A DNA stretch of 64,000 nucleotides from a bacterium (lineage in GTDB: Bacteria; Bdellovibrionota_B; Oligoflexia; Silvanigrellales; Silvanigrellaceae). The notes below the pieces were generated by a model. That model worked only from the letters and a program-made list of their open reading frames with translations. It was not told the origin of the DNA and made no database searches. A program made the position numbers and the translations under genes. Shown piece by piece: positions 42,580-52,360 of this stretch (the stretch's first letter is position 1; each line of letters starts with the position of its first letter). The DNA is taken from the NCBI GenBank assembly GCA_009918675.1, contig RGDM01000005.1:35532-99531 (forward strand), in the 5' to 3' direction.

Positions 42580-44352
42580 TCAAAAAGCTTTCTCAACAAA
42601 AAAAGCAGTCTGAAGTCCGTTAAGAGTGGCAAGCGTTTCAAAAGTTCGGGCCGCATCTGAGTTTACGAATCGTCGACTCAACGAAGAAAATGATGCACTT
42701 GCTCCAATTCTCAGAGCTGGTGGACGCTCGCTCCGTCCGGGCGTCGACAAGCGGGCAAGAATCCACGCTGCTTCGGTCCCTGCACGAAGCGCGGTCGACT
42801 TTGCGTTCACACCAAGATTAAACAAGGTTGAAGCGGTGACCTCGAAAATCGGTGATACTTCGAGGCACGCGCCAAAAGACAAACCCAAACCCAATTCACG
42901 TGATTGAATAGAAAGGTTGTCTTGAGGCAAAGAGCCATTGGTCTTGAGATCTCCCTGGCTGGCGACGTAACCTACACGCGGACCCGCAGCAATTTGGATC
43001 TGCGGTATTCCACTCCAATTGAATGAACGATAAAAGCGAGGCTCGAACCAAACATCAACCTCGCTCAGGTTCACCAGTGTTGAACTTTGAATTCCAACAG
43101 CGCTGTCCTTCTCCTCAACCTGAGTGCCCAATTCATATTTCGATTTTCCATAAGCAAGTGACAACCCACCGCCAAACTTTGAATTGATCCGCAGCCCCAC
43201 GTGCGCCGACCCACCAAAATAATTTCTCATCGACAGCAGTGGCATTCCTGCAGTGAGATCGCCACGAAAAATAAGGTCCATGTAAGGACGCTTCTTCAGG
43301 CTTGCGGCAATGAATTTAGCTTTGTCTTTTTCATACTTGAGTTGGTCGAGCTCAAAATTCGTTGACAGCGAACTGAACGCAGATTCAATATTTTTATTGA
43401 AAAGTTCGAGCCGTCCGCCGCGTCCTTCGCGACTCACGATCCAAGACGTACCCGTTTGAGTCATCGCACGATAAACCGCATCTTTCATCGCAAGTTCTTT
43501 TAAGCGAAAGCGACTCGCATAAGGGTCGAATCGCACATCAGCAAAAATCAGCTCCTCAGGTGGGGGAGGAAAGTTCACCTCGACTGTATTGGGTTCGGGA
43601 AAACCAGAAATACGCAGTTTATCGAAGCGAACGAGCCCTTTGGTCACAAGGGAAACGAAGGGGAGTTGATCGAGAAGCGATGCTGCCAGAAGCCGAACAA
43701 ACGCTCGATGACGAACAAACCTGAGACGAAAATTAGACCAAGGAAATGCTTTTCGCGCTTCGCACTTTTCCTCAATAACTGTTTCAGAATTATTGTCAGT
43801 TTTTTGCCTAACCTCCTTAAATCGACAAAGGCTTGCTTGAATAACCGCACGCTCATTGAGTTCGGTTTTTTCAACTGCTAAAAGCCAGGTATCGAAGTTT
43901 TCTGCTGCCTTTTTTCTATCTGTATTCTGGTTTCCGGCAATCGAACAAACGACATCCGAGGCAATCCCAAACCCCCATGGACCTTTGTCTTTCATGAATG
44001 CCTCTTGCCAGACTTTGCAAAAGGTCGCCAACTGCTCAAGCTTTTGCTTTTCAGAAGGTGCATCAAACAATTGTTTATCGAATGAAATTTTTAAGCGAAT
44101 TGAATCGAGAGGAAGAGTTCCATCACCGACAAGAGGCGAAGCCTCAGGTTGCGCTGCCTTCTGCAGATCAGCCTGAGGCTTTGTAGCATCAGAGTTCGAC
44201 AGCGTATTCGGCGTTTTGGAAAAATCGTCTGCAATCGCATTTGCGCATAAAAAAACTGTGCCAGACAAAGCAACAGTCAACAAACGCTTTGCCCAGACGA
44301 AGCACAGCGGCGCAACAACGTGACATATTTTACGAGCAATCAGGCCATTCAT
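42580..44352 (-). CDS. Exported protein with outer-membrane-barrel-like C-terminal half, unknown function
   Basis: 590 residues from ATG 44352, with hydrophobic N-terminal segments ending near LCANAIADDF (signal peptide), a mixed charged region, and a C-terminal half rich in beta-strand patterns (for example GGSAHVGLRINSKFGGGLSLAYG, IQIAAGPRVGYVAS, LGLGLSFGACLEVSP). It ends in VEKAF, with aromatic Phe last as in outer-membrane proteins. I do not recognise a family. An earlier TTG start (44388) would add 12 residues and has a poor site. It lies 120 bp after aroA. The C-terminal region may be a barrel; the N-terminal domain could be periplasmic. Confidence 0.6.
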   Translation of the reverse strand: MNGLIARKICHVVAPLCFVWAKRLLTVALSGTVFLCANAIADDFSKTPNTLSNSDATKPQADLQKAAQPEASPLVGDGTLPLDSIRLKISFDKQLFDAPSEKQKLEQLATFCKVWQEAFMKDKGPWGFGIASDVVCSIAGNQNTDRKKAAENFDTWLLAVEKTELNERAVIQASLCRFKEVRQKTDNNSETVIEEKCEARKAFPWSNFRLRFVRHRAFVRLLAASLLDQLPFVSLVTKGLVRFDKLRISGFPEPNTVEVNFPPPPEELIFADVRFDPYASRFRLKELAMKDAVYRAMTQTGTSWIVSREGRGGRLELFNKNIESAFSSLSTNFELDQLKYEKDKAKFIAASLKKRPYMDLIFRGDLTAGMPLLSMRNYFGGSAHVGLRINSKFGGGLSLAYGKSKYELGTQVEEKDSAVGIQSSTLVNLSEVDVWFEPRFYRSFNWSGIPQIQIAAGPRVGYVASQGDLKTNGSLPQDNLSIQSRELGLGLSFGACLEVSPIFEVTASTLFNLGVNAKSTALRAGTEAAWILARLSTPGRSERPPALRIGASASFSSLSRRFVNSDAARTFETLATLNGLQTAFFVEKAF

Positions 44353-44472
44353 TTCTTGAATGATAAGGAACTGGATGTCGGTAAACAAGCCTTTGCATGG
44401 GCCGAATTTGTCACATTTTCAAGAAAAACAAATCCGCTTCTGAGGTCTTTCGGACTTTGCAATCCAGTGCAG

Positions 44473-45885
44473 TCAATCAAGCGAAAATTCAAAACCTGCC
44501 TGGATGAGTTGGCGGACAAATCCAGGCGCGGTTTTTTTAATACATTCGACCTGCAGAACGCGCACACCGGGTGCTCGGGCAGCCAAAACAAGCCCCGCCA
44601 GGGCAAAGCGATGGTCAGAATGAGTTGGCCAATCGCCAACAAGTTGCAAAGGGTCTACAGGAGGGCGAACACGAAAGCCACTTTCAAACTCTTCCACTTC
44701 AACACCCAATTGCGCGCAGTTCCTACAAAACGCAGCAATGCGATCTGATTCGTGGTGCCTGATGTGTGAAACTCCCGTCACAGTCAGGGGCCGACCACTA
44801 CACAGTGACATCACACCTGCCGTCATTGCTTGGTCGCTACACGCCGTCATATCAAGCAAGAGCTCATTCGAGGTTGAAAAATCATCGACCCCGGACGGAC
44901 GAATCATGGTGCAACGTTCCCGAGCTTCGACGCAAGCGCCAAATTCATTCAAGATCTTTATAAATTGAAAGTCGGGCTGCAGAGTTGAATAGCCCAAATT
45001 TTCTATCGTCAATTGCAAATTCAACACACACGCAAGCGCTGCAAAATAACATGCTGTTGAGGCATCTGCTTCGACTTTATAAATTGCGGGAGGATTCCAT
45101 GTTCCAGGATGAACAACGCAGCGAGAGAACTCCATGTCGTGACTCAAAGCCACGCCAAAGTCGCGGAGCATCTGTGCGGTAATGCGCACGTAATCAGGCT
45201 GGACAAGATTGTTCTCGCGAATGATCTCGCATGATGTGCGAGCCCCTCCCGCTGCAAGCAAAAGACCGCTCAAAAACTGCCCCGATTGCGAACCATCGAC
45301 TCGACACTGCCCCTGCAAATGCGCGGGTCTTAGGAAAATTGGCCAGGTTTGATCGTTGATCTGGGCGCCGAGCTGGTTGAGGGCTTGGAGAAGTGGCGAG
45401 AGGGGCCGACGCATCAGCTGAGGGTCTGCCGTGAGCTCAAACGCTGACCAGGGAACGTTGGGATAGAGCTGCTGCCAATTGACAAGTAGGGCAGGAAAGA
45501 AGCGGGCAAGAGTGCCAGCTTGGCCGAGATGAATAGATAGCAAAGAAGAGTGCGGCGAACTGCCGGCAGACGATATTCCAGCTGCCAGGGGCGGCTCGAG
45601 CTTCAGGACATCAGGGAGATGCGAAACATCTAATCGAAAACCAAGCTGCTCCAAGGCTCGACAGCCCCACCAGGTATCGTCGGCCAGCAACGGCGCTTGG
45701 ATCTCGAGGGGCTGAGCCGCAAGGCCGGCAAGGATCAACGCTCTATTTGTAACGCTCTTTGAACCAGGAACCGCGAGTGTCCAGGGTGTATTTGCAGACC
45801 TATGACCAACAACGCGAACACCAGCAGACGCAAATCCGGCGGGCAGCTGAGCTGCAAACAAATCGTATTTGCTTTGCAAACTCAA
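44473..45885 (-). CDS. aroA: Divergent 3-phosphoshikimate 1-carboxyvinyltransferase (EPSP synthase)
   Basis: Sixth shikimate-pathway step. The 470 residues align with EPSP synthase throughout: PGSKSVTNRALIL (K43), RPLSPLL, VDGSQSGQFLSGLLLAA, ACSDQAMT (D351), SHIRHHESDRIAA and HSDHRFALAG. Key differences are the usual GNAGT, which is GQAGT (Q122, though the following R128 is kept), and the usual K-E-S-D-R, which is H-E-S-D-R (H378). Both positions contact substrate in the E. coli enzyme, and the Lys is important for glyphosate binding and catalysis. The TTG start has GAGGAG upstream. It lies 53 bp after scoB in an otherwise unrelated envelope cluster. It is probably the functional AroA of the cell unless another copy exists. 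Confidence 0.88.
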   Translation of the reverse strand: MSLQSKYDLFAAQLPAGFASAGVRVVGHRSANTPWTLAVPGSKSVTNRALILAGLAAQPLEIQAPLLADDTWWGCRALEQLGFRLDVSHLPDVLKLEPPLAAGISSAGSSPHSSLLSIHLGQAGTLARFFPALLVNWQQLYPNVPWSAFELTADPQLMRRPLSPLLQALNQLGAQINDQTWPIFLRPAHLQGQCRVDGSQSGQFLSGLLLAAGGARTSCEIIRENNLVQPDYVRITAQMLRDFGVALSHDMEFSRCVVHPGTWNPPAIYKVEADASTACYFAALACVLNLQLTIENLGYSTLQPDFQFIKILNEFGACVEARERCTMIRPSGVDDFSTSNELLLDMTACSDQAMTAGVMSLCSGRPLTVTGVSHIRHHESDRIAAFCRNCAQLGVEVEEFESGFRVRPPVDPLQLVGDWPTHSDHRFALAGLVLAARAPGVRVLQVECIKKTAPGFVRQLIQAGFEFSLD

Positions 45886-45938
45886 AGAAGCTCCTCAGGT
45901 GCACACGTGCATACAAAAATGAATTTCAGCCAACCCGC

Positions 45939-46607
45939 TCAGGGGTTGAGCGGACGAATCCCTTCAGGAGATTTGATCAAGCGCGCTTCGGTACACGCCT
46001 GCAGTTCTTCAAAGCTCAAACCGGGAATGATTTCTGTCACAATGAGGCCCTCGTCGGTGACCACCATCGCGGCTCTATCTGAAACGATTTTCTTCACACA
46101 TTTTTTGCCTGTCAGGGGCAATTTGCACTGCTTTAAAATCTTTGGACTGCCGTCTGGAGCACAGTGTTGCATGACCACCACAACATTCGGCGACCCCGCA
46201 ACCAAATCCATCGCCCCACCCATGCCTTTGACCATTTTCCCCGGAATCATCCAGTTGGCGATATCACCTTGCTCAGACACTTCCATTGCACCCAAGATAG
46301 TGAGATCAATATGGCCACCTCGAATCATCGCAAATGAATCTGCAGAAGAAAAAATTGCTGCGCCCGGAAGAAGAGTGACTGTTTGCTTTCCCGCATTAAT
46401 AAGATCCGCGCGCTCGAAGCCGGTCTCCGGAAAGGGTCCCATTCCGAGAATTCCATTTTCGGACTGCAGAGTGATATTCATGTCAGGGGCGATTTCATTG
46501 GCAACAAGAGTTGGAATACCAATGCCCAGATTCACATACATTCCGGGTCGAAGTTCTGCTGCAGCACGCTTGGCCAACTGCTCACGAGACAAAAGTTTGA
46601 AGTTCAT
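45939..46607 (-). CDS. scoB: 3-oxoacid CoA-transferase subunit B
   Basis: 222 residues of the beta subunit of a class I CoA-transferase, with the catalytic Glu at E50 in LQSENGILG and the GMGGAMDLVAGS stretch. It moves CoA between succinyl-CoA and acetoacetate or related acids. It forms a heteromeric enzyme with the subunit A encoded 18 bp upstream. The substrate preference cannot be read from the motif alone. Length is normal. The pair sits between wzz and aroA, which is not a metabolic context; it may simply share the operon. Confidence 0.92.
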   Translation of the reverse strand: MNFKLLSREQLAKRAAAELRPGMYVNLGIGIPTLVANEIAPDMNITLQSENGILGMGPFPETGFERADLINAGKQTVTLLPGAAIFSSADSFAMIRGGHIDLTILGAMEVSEQGDIANWMIPGKMVKGMGGAMDLVAGSPNVVVVMQHCAPDGSPKILKQCKLPLTGKKCVKKIVSDRAAMVVTDEGLIVTEIIPGLSFEELQACTEARLIKSPEGIRPLNP

Positions 46608-46625
46608 GACAACTCTCTTTCCAAC

Positions 46626-47339
46626 TCAAAGGCGTGGCTGAACGGTGCGCTGTTCAATCCGTTTTTCATAAGAACGCCCGAGTAAAAGCCGCTTGACGTA
46701 AACCCCGGGAGTATGCACAGCGAGCGGATTCAATTCGCCTTCACCAACGAGCTCTTCAACTTCTGCAATGGTTACTTTTGCTGCTGTTGCCATCATTGGA
46801 TTAAAATTCATCGCGGTCATGTTGTATTGCAGATTGCCATGAGGGTCGGCACGCCAAGCTTTAATCAGGGCAAAATCAGCCTTCAAAGCACGCTCAAGAA
46901 CGTATTCACGCCCGTCAAAAATCTTTGTTTCTTTACCTTCTGCAATCACAGTTCCGACCCCAGTTGGGGTATAAAAAGCTGGAATTCCAGCTCCTCCGGC
47001 ACGAATCCGTTCAGCAAGGTTCCCCTGCGGAGTCAGTTCAACCTCGAGCTGGCCCGACAAGAACTGCTTTTCAAATGTTTTGTTCTCGCCCACGTAGCTA
47101 GAAATCATTTTTTTGATTTGTCCGGTCTGCAAAAGCTTTCCAAGACCAAAATCGTCGACCCCTGCATTGTTTGAAATACAGATGAGATTTTTAACGCCTT
47201 TAATGCGCAGTGCCTCAATCAAGTGCTCGGGAATACCGCAAAGACCAAAACCGCCCACCATCAATGTGGCGCCATCGTCAATGTCAGCAATCGCCTCAAG
47301 AGCAGAGTCGATCAGTTTTGAGCGGTGCGCTGAACTCAT
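46626..47339 (-). CDS. scoA: 3-oxoacid CoA-transferase subunit A
   Basis: 237 residues of the alpha subunit, with the CoA-binding [16 protein letters not shown] (about 28-43) and [16 protein letters not shown]. It pairs with the B subunit downstream. The ATG overlaps the wzz stop as ATGA, so translation is coupled to an envelope gene. The arrangement A then B with 18 bp between is standard for this enzyme. Confidence 0.92.
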   Translation of the reverse strand: MSSAHRSKLIDSALEAIADIDDGATLMVGGFGLCGIPEHLIEALRIKGVKNLICISNNAGVDDFGLGKLLQTGQIKKMISSYVGENKTFEKQFLSGQLEVELTPQGNLAERIRAGGAGIPAFYTPTGVGTVIAEGKETKIFDGREYVLERALKADFALIKAWRADPHGNLQYNMTAMNFNPMMATAAKVTIAEVEELVGEGELNPLAVHTPGVYVKRLLLGRSYEKRIEQRTVQPRL

Positions 47340-48643
47340 TGAGCCAAAACCTCGCGCAAACGACCGCCGTTCTTTTGAATGAAAACGCGCAGACCACCGA
47401 AAGCAAAGCCGAGGAATGCACCTAAAAATGCCCCCAAGACGAGAGCAATCTTCCGCTTGCTGATGGGCTCTTCCAGAATCAGAGTTGAACCTGTTGTGCT
47501 CGCCGAAACCAAAACGGGCAAGTTTGGACCACCGGCAGTGCCACGCGTATCGCCGCGATTCCCGACCCGTCGGTGCGAATATAACCCAGAGGTCCGCGAG
47601 GCTTCCCGACGTGCTGCTGGAATCAAGTGAAAAATATCATCGCGCACTTGAATAGCCCGAGTCACGGTATCAGTTGCATCTTCGTTCTTCATCCGTCCTT
47701 CAGCCAAAAGAGCTGCAGTCATCCGCTGAATACGCTCAAATTGCCCCTGCACGGAGATCTGCTCGTGGTAGTCGGTGACCTGCAGCCCCAACTGACTTTG
47801 CTCGGTCGCATTAGGAAGCGTCATTTGAACAGACTTCGTGTCCGCGTCACCTGAGACAACAAACGCATGGAAGTCGGGCAAACCACGCGCAAGTTTATTA
47901 CAAAGATATTCAATCTTAAGAAGTTCCTGACGAGCCTTCAAAAGTTGCTCACGAACATCGTCAGATTCGTCGGCAGATGAATTGGCTGGAACGCCGCTTG
48001 CTGGAACAGAGCTTGGATTCGCTTTGCTCGCTGATTGTTTTTCCACTTCGGAACTCGAGTTGGAAGAAAATGCATTTTGAATTGCTGCAGAAAACAACTC
48101 ACCAGCGCGTGGCGTGAGTCCTTGCACGGGAAGCTGAATTTCCAAAATAAAATCGCGCGGGCTTGCTGATTCGCGCAAGCGCAAAGGAGCTTTTTCAGGT
48201 TTGTCGGAAAGGGCTTGGCTTGCGGCAAGCACCTCATCACTGTGATTCGAATCTTTCAGAATCCGCGCAAGCTCAGGCGATTGATTGAAAACAGAACGCC
48301 AAACGGCACGAGCGTTGTCAGAGACATTCAATGAGGTGTTAAAATTCTCGACAAACTTTTTCGGATCGCTGAGAGCAATTTCACCCTTGTCGAGCACCAA
48401 AGGAATTTGAGTTTTATACGTGACAGGGAGAACGCGAAAAGCAACAGCAGCTCCAACAACTGTGCCGAAAATCAAGCCAAGAACAATCTCAATCTTAATT
48501 TTCCAAAAAAAGCCAAGGAGCTCGACCAAGTCGATTTCGTCGGATGCAGGATATCCGTAACTGGGTTGCAGATTGCCGCCAGAACTTTGCAGAGGAGATG
48601 AGTGCGTTTGATTGGTATCCAAAGTTGTCGGGCCGCTGGACAT
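47336..48643 (-). CDS. Wzz-type polysaccharide chain-length determinant protein
   Basis: 435 residues with the Wzz/polysaccharide co-polymerase layout: an N-terminal Ser/Thr/Gln-rich cytoplasmic tail, the Wzz motif [21 protein letters not shown] running into the first membrane segment, a long periplasmic domain with helical and Ser/Asn-rich parts, and a C-terminal membrane segment ([20 protein letters not shown]) followed by a short basic tail. It regulates O-antigen or capsule chain length at the inner membrane. No kinase domain is attached. ATG 48643 has GAGGTG upstream; an earlier ATG at 48658 does not. No glycosyltransferases are nearby, so the polymer genes must be elsewhere. Confidence 0.8.
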   Translation of the reverse strand: MSSGPTTLDTNQTHSSPLQSSGGNLQPSYGYPASDEIDLVELLGFFWKIKIEIVLGLIFGTVVGAAVAFRVLPVTYKTQIPLVLDKGEIALSDPKKFVENFNTSLNVSDNARAVWRSVFNQSPELARILKDSNHSDEVLAASQALSDKPEKAPLRLRESASPRDFILEIQLPVQGLTPRAGELFSAAIQNAFSSNSSSEVEKQSASKANPSSVPASGVPANSSADESDDVREQLLKARQELLKIEYLCNKLARGLPDFHAFVVSGDADTKSVQMTLPNATEQSQLGLQVTDYHEQISVQGQFERIQRMTAALLAEGRMKNEDATDTVTRAIQVRDDIFHLIPAARREASRTSGLYSHRRVGNRGDTRGTAGGPNLPVLVSASTTGSTLILEEPISKRKIALVLGAFLGAFLGFAFGGLRVFIQKNGGRLREVLAQ

Positions 48644-48658
48644 AAGCACCTCATTCAT

Positions 48659-49147
48659 TCAGCCGGAGAATGGGACAAGCAAACCCATCTCATAGCAGAA
48701 ATCTTTCACAACCGGCAATTTCCAGTGAACAAATTGCGAAACTAAAGTTTGCAACTCCACCAGCTCAACCCGAGCAAACTCACCGTCTGAGCGACTCAAA
48801 TCAATTCCGTTCAGCGAAGGGATTTCAATCAGAAACCAGAGCTGCTCTTGCCCAATATTGTGGCGATTTGGATGCGCAGCGAGCACTTCGGCCGGGAATC
48901 GATAACGCCGCCAAAATTGCGATTGCGCAACGACAGTGACAAGGCTTGGTTCAATCCCCAGTTCTTCTTTCAATTCGCGCAGCAGAGCCTCTCGCGGGCT
49001 TGCGTCGGTGTCCTCAATACCACCTTGGACTGTTTGCCACACACCATTCAATTGGGCTCTCTCACAGCGCAAAAAAAGATCACCAATCCTAACCAGTGCT
49101 GCGACATTTGCACGAAATTTGCAATTGACTTCAACATCACGACTCAT
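48659..49147 (-). CDS. Nudix hydrolase
   Basis: 162 residues with a Nudix domain resembling RppH-type hydrolases: GVWQTVQGGIEDTDAS leading into REALLRELKEELGI. The core REL-KEELG metal-binding part is complete, while the E that normally precedes it by seven residues is Ala and the loop is one residue longer than in RppH. It probably hydrolyses nucleoside-diphosphate-linked compounds; the specific substrate is unknown. ATG 49147 has AAAGGA upstream and overlaps the lpxK end by 11 bp, placing it in the lipid A operon. Confidence 0.85.
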   Translation of the reverse strand: MSRDVEVNCKFRANVAALVRIGDLFLRCERAQLNGVWQTVQGGIEDTDASPREALLRELKEELGIEPSLVTVVAQSQFWRRYRFPAEVLAAHPNRHNIGQEQLWFLIEIPSLNGIDLSRSDGEFARVELVELQTLVSQFVHWKLPVVKDFCYEMGLLVPFSG

Positions 49148-50474
49148 CTTTGATTCCTTTCAACACTCGCAGAAGCGGATCGAGGGTTGCGCTTGCAGGC
49201 AGCTCAGATTGAAGATCCACCGGAGACAGATCAACCTCGAGGCAAAGAACGTAAACTCGCTCGCTGCGTATTGCTCGTTGGACTTCCCGAGACTTCCACC
49301 AGCGACAAAGATCCTTAAGTGTAATCAGTATGCGCTGCGAATCGCGAATAAAAGCCTCGCTATCAGCGTTGAGTTTTGCGTGATCAGCTAAATGATGAAT
49401 GCGGCTCACCACGCATTTCACCCCGGAACGCCTGATCCAGCCATCCACTGATTGCAAGAATCGTTGCGGGCGAGCGATTCCCGTGAGTACAGAAAAATCG
49501 CCTAAGATGTCCGCTTCCGAAATCATCTCCAGCGAGAATCCAATCTCAGGCTCGTTCATACGGGCGCGAGCCATCCAAGTCCGTTCAATTGCAACCTGGT
49601 CGTTGGCTTGGGTTGAATCCGCTGTTTGAATCCCATTGAGAGAATCTCGACCTAGCAATCGATTTTGGGCAGCCTGAACAGTATTTAAAAAATCTTGTTC
49701 GTTGTCGGGGCTCAGGCGCGACCACACGCACATGTCTGCTCTTGGAAGAGAATCGGCCCATTCCCTGCCACCAAACCGGCCCATTCGGTAGGGACCAAAA
49801 GGCAAACAGACGCGCGGAGATGTCAGCAGCGTTTGCGGATCCCAAACGATCACATCGCGATGCACAGGCAAACGATATTGCGACAAACCGTCATCAAGCA
49901 GAATCATCAGCTGTCGCACATGAGTGCTCTTGGAAGCCTCGCCACTGCGGCTCATCTCTTTTTCTCTGGCATCGCAAACAGCCAAAGCTGCACGATCACG
50001 CTGCACACTTTGCGCAAGCCAAAGCTGTGCACCGAGGGGAATTTCTGACTGCAGCGCAAGCGCATGCTCAAGCAACTCATCAGCAATTTCACCTGAAAAA
50101 ACTGCATCTGGGCCGGCTGCAGAAGGTAGGCTGCAAATTTTGATGCCATCCAAAGAGGCGCTCGATTGGCCAGCACCCCGGGCGAGAATTGCAACGTCAA
50201 ACCCTTGCGCAAAGGCAAGCCGTGCGAGTGCCCTAACAACCGGGCTTTTACCTGTGCCCCCAACCGCAACATTGCCAACAGACACGATCCAAGGCTGAGA
50301 AGCTTCAGGGCGCATATTTTTTTTTCGTTTTTCGACTCTTCGAGCTGAAAAATACGACCACAGCAAGCTCAAGGGAAATAAAACCAACACGCTTACGATG
50401 GCGAAAGGGAGGGAACGGCGCTGCAGGGGTTGCTCAATTTGACGCCGAGCTCGCTCGCTCCAGGCCATGCTCAT
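49137..50474 (-). CDS. lpxK: Tetraacyldisaccharide 4'-kinase
   Basis: Adds the 4'-phosphate to lipid A precursor at the inner membrane. An N-terminal hydrophobic helix (about 22-41) is followed by the P-loop GNVAVGGTGKSP (K76, slightly changed from the usual GGTGKTP), a D-D-G motif in ILLDDGLSQYRLPVHRD, and a C-terminal VLTGIARPQRFLQSV block. At 445 residues it is about 100 longer than most LpxK; extra sequence lies around 150-180 and 245-290. The usual DDGFQH reads DDGLSQ, a change in a conserved region. It overlaps msbA (ATGA) and the Nudix gene. It lies near lpxB and msbA, its pathway neighbours. Confidence 0.9.
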   Translation of the reverse strand: MSMAWSERARRQIEQPLQRRSLPFAIVSVLVLFPLSLLWSYFSARRVEKRKKNMRPEASQPWIVSVGNVAVGGTGKSPVVRALARLAFAQGFDVAILARGAGQSSASLDGIKICSLPSAAGPDAVFSGEIADELLEHALALQSEIPLGAQLWLAQSVQRDRAALAVCDAREKEMSRSGEASKSTHVRQLMILLDDGLSQYRLPVHRDVIVWDPQTLLTSPRVCLPFGPYRMGRFGGREWADSLPRADMCVWSRLSPDNEQDFLNTVQAAQNRLLGRDSLNGIQTADSTQANDQVAIERTWMARARMNEPEIGFSLEMISEADILGDFSVLTGIARPQRFLQSVDGWIRRSGVKCVVSRIHHLADHAKLNADSEAFIRDSQRILITLKDLCRWWKSREVQRAIRSERVYVLCLEVDLSPVDLQSELPASATLDPLLRVLKGIKDES

Positions 50475-52360
50475 GATGGCCTCATTGGCGGAAATGTGAA
50501 GTCAACCGCTGAAGTATCGTGCTTTCCCATTTTCACAAGGACATCTTCCGGTGACCCGCTCAGAACAAGGCGCCCCTCGGAAAAAACAGAGCAATCATCA
50601 AACACGTGCAGATCTTTAAGGTCGTGTGTCACGGCAACCACTGTTCGTGTGCGGCCTGCTTGCTTTTGCCAGCGCCAGACTGCGGACCAAAAGGCAGCCG
50701 CAGATGCAGCATCAAGATTTGCTGTTGGCTCATCGAGCAGGAGAACCGGACGATCCGCAAAGAGCAAACGGGCCAAGGCAACGCGAGCTCTTTCTCCACC
50801 CGACAAACCTTCACCCATGAAACCAACTTTTTTATTCAGCAAAAGCTCGGCACCTGCCTGCGTATGAGCAAGCATCAAAGACAACAACAAATCGATCGCA
50901 CGCTCGCGCGCGCGCTGAATTTCCGAGTTGTTGAGCGGAGAATTTGGGTAAACAATATTTTCAAAGATCGTTCCTTGAAAAACATAAGGACTCTGGGTGG
51001 CCAGAACGACTTGCGAGACTCCTAACACAACACCTTCAGACGCGGGTAAAAGTCCGGCCATCAGGCGCAACAAAGTCGACTTGCCCGCACCACTTTCTCC
51101 AATCAAAGCAACTCTGCGCCCCTCACGAATATCCAGCGTGCAATGATGCAAAATGCGCTGTCCATTGAGTGCGTCATAGCTGACGTTCTTAAGCTGCATT
51201 GCATAAGTTGCCCGCAACACGTCGGCACTCTGTAACGAAGCTTTCTCCCTCACAACCGCATGGGTAACATCCCACTCGTGTTCCAATCGCCTCCACACGG
51301 CTTTGAGTTCGGCAAATTGCGAGATAAACGACGAAACATTTTTAAGAGGTCTGAATGACAACGCTGCAAGAACGAAAACAGTAGAGTTGGCCGCAAAATC
51401 GATTTCGCTCGGTAAACTCAATCGCCACTGCAGTGCACCAGCCAAGATGGCTATCGCAAGAATCTCCATTCCAGGGCGAAAACCGGTGCGGAGAAAAAAA
51501 GTTTTGCGAATAAATTGATAATACCCTTGCGAAGCATTTTGCAGATCTTGCACTTCCCGACTTTGCGCACCCATGCCATAAATCGCGAGCAGCCCATTGC
51601 GCATCTGAATTCCACGCGTGGCAATTTCAACCTGCCTGCGGGCGCTTTCGCGGGTGTAAAATTCAAGACGCTTGGAGACTGCTCTAAGCGCAAAGAAAAA
51701 CGGAATAAAGACGAGCAAAAGTAAAGCAAAAAACTGCGATGCAATATACAGCATTGCGAGACCAGAGCCGATAACAACCAAACCATCACGCATCGCGCCA
51801 ATGGTACCTTTACTCACAAGACCTTGCATCAAGGTTGTGTCGAGCAAAATCCGGCTGGTCAATTCGTCGGGATTGCGGGTATCCAAAATGCGTCCCGAAG
51901 CTCGCAAATAGCTATTGAGGAAGGAGGCGCGCAAGGCATGCGCAACCCGATGCCCCGCACGCTCAAGCAAATAGTTGCTGCCAAAACTCGTTAACAAACG
52001 AAGAAAACCGACAACAATGAGCATCAATGGCACCAAAGTCATCAGCTGCTCACGAGTGAGCCGGGACGGATCAGGAACAAGAGCAAGAATTGGCTTCGGT
52101 AATAAACGTGTTGCTGAGGTCTCGCTGCCGCTCGCAAAAACCAATTGCAAAAGAGCGCCCGCGGCAAATCCTAAGGTTACTTCACAGGCCGCGTGAACTG
52201 GACTTAAAAGCGTTCCAAAAAGAACATCCCATCGCGAGGAAGTCCAAATCAATCGCACCAACGGATGCTTAAAATTTTGAAATTTTCCTTTTTCATTCAC
52301 CACATGGTTTTCGGGTTTTGAGCTCAGGGCAGAGGTCTCTCTCAATGTGAGATCCCCCAT
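50471..52360 (-). CDS. msbA: MsbA-type ABC transporter (probable lipid A flippase)
   Basis: 629 residues: six membrane helices in the N-terminal part (about 40-340) and an ABC domain with Walker A GESGAGKSTLL, the EGLSGGERARVALA signature, Walker B VLLLDEPTANLD and the switch His in VAVTHD. The fused transmembrane plus ATPase layout matches half-transporters such as MsbA, which flips lipid A-core across the inner membrane. ATG 52360 has GAGGAGAAAG upstream; an earlier ATG at 52378 lacks one. Its 5' end overlaps lpxB by 19 bp and the 3' end overlaps lpxK by 4 bp, fitting a lipid A role. Export of another lipid is possible. Confidence 0.88.
   Translation of the reverse strand: MGDLTLRETSALSSKPENHVVNEKGKFQNFKHPLVRLIWTSSRWDVLFGTLLSPVHAACEVTLGFAAGALLQLVFASGSETSATRLLPKPILALVPDPSRLTREQLMTLVPLMLIVVGFLRLLTSFGSNYLLERAGHRVAHALRASFLNSYLRASGRILDTRNPDELTSRILLDTTLMQGLVSKGTIGAMRDGLVVIGSGLAMLYIASQFFALLLLVFIPFFFALRAVSKRLEFYTRESARRQVEIATRGIQMRNGLLAIYGMGAQSREVQDLQNASQGYYQFIRKTFFLRTGFRPGMEILAIAILAGALQWRLSLPSEIDFAANSTVFVLAALSFRPLKNVSSFISQFAELKAVWRRLEHEWDVTHAVVREKASLQSADVLRATYAMQLKNVSYDALNGQRILHHCTLDIREGRRVALIGESGAGKSTLLRLMAGLLPASEGVVLGVSQVVLATQSPYVFQGTIFENIVYPNSPLNNSEIQRARERAIDLLLSLMLAHTQAGAELLLNKKVGFMGEGLSGGERARVALARLLFADRPVLLLDEPTANLDAASAAAFWSAVWRWQKQAGRTRTVVAVTHDLKDLHVFDDCSVFSEGRLVLSGSPEDVLVKMGKHDTSAVDFTFPPMRPS

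Noticed and set aside
49137..50474. LpxK as a pseudogene because of insertions and motif changes
   Set aside because: The frame is intact, the P-loop and DDG are present, and it is embedded by overlaps in an lpx operon.
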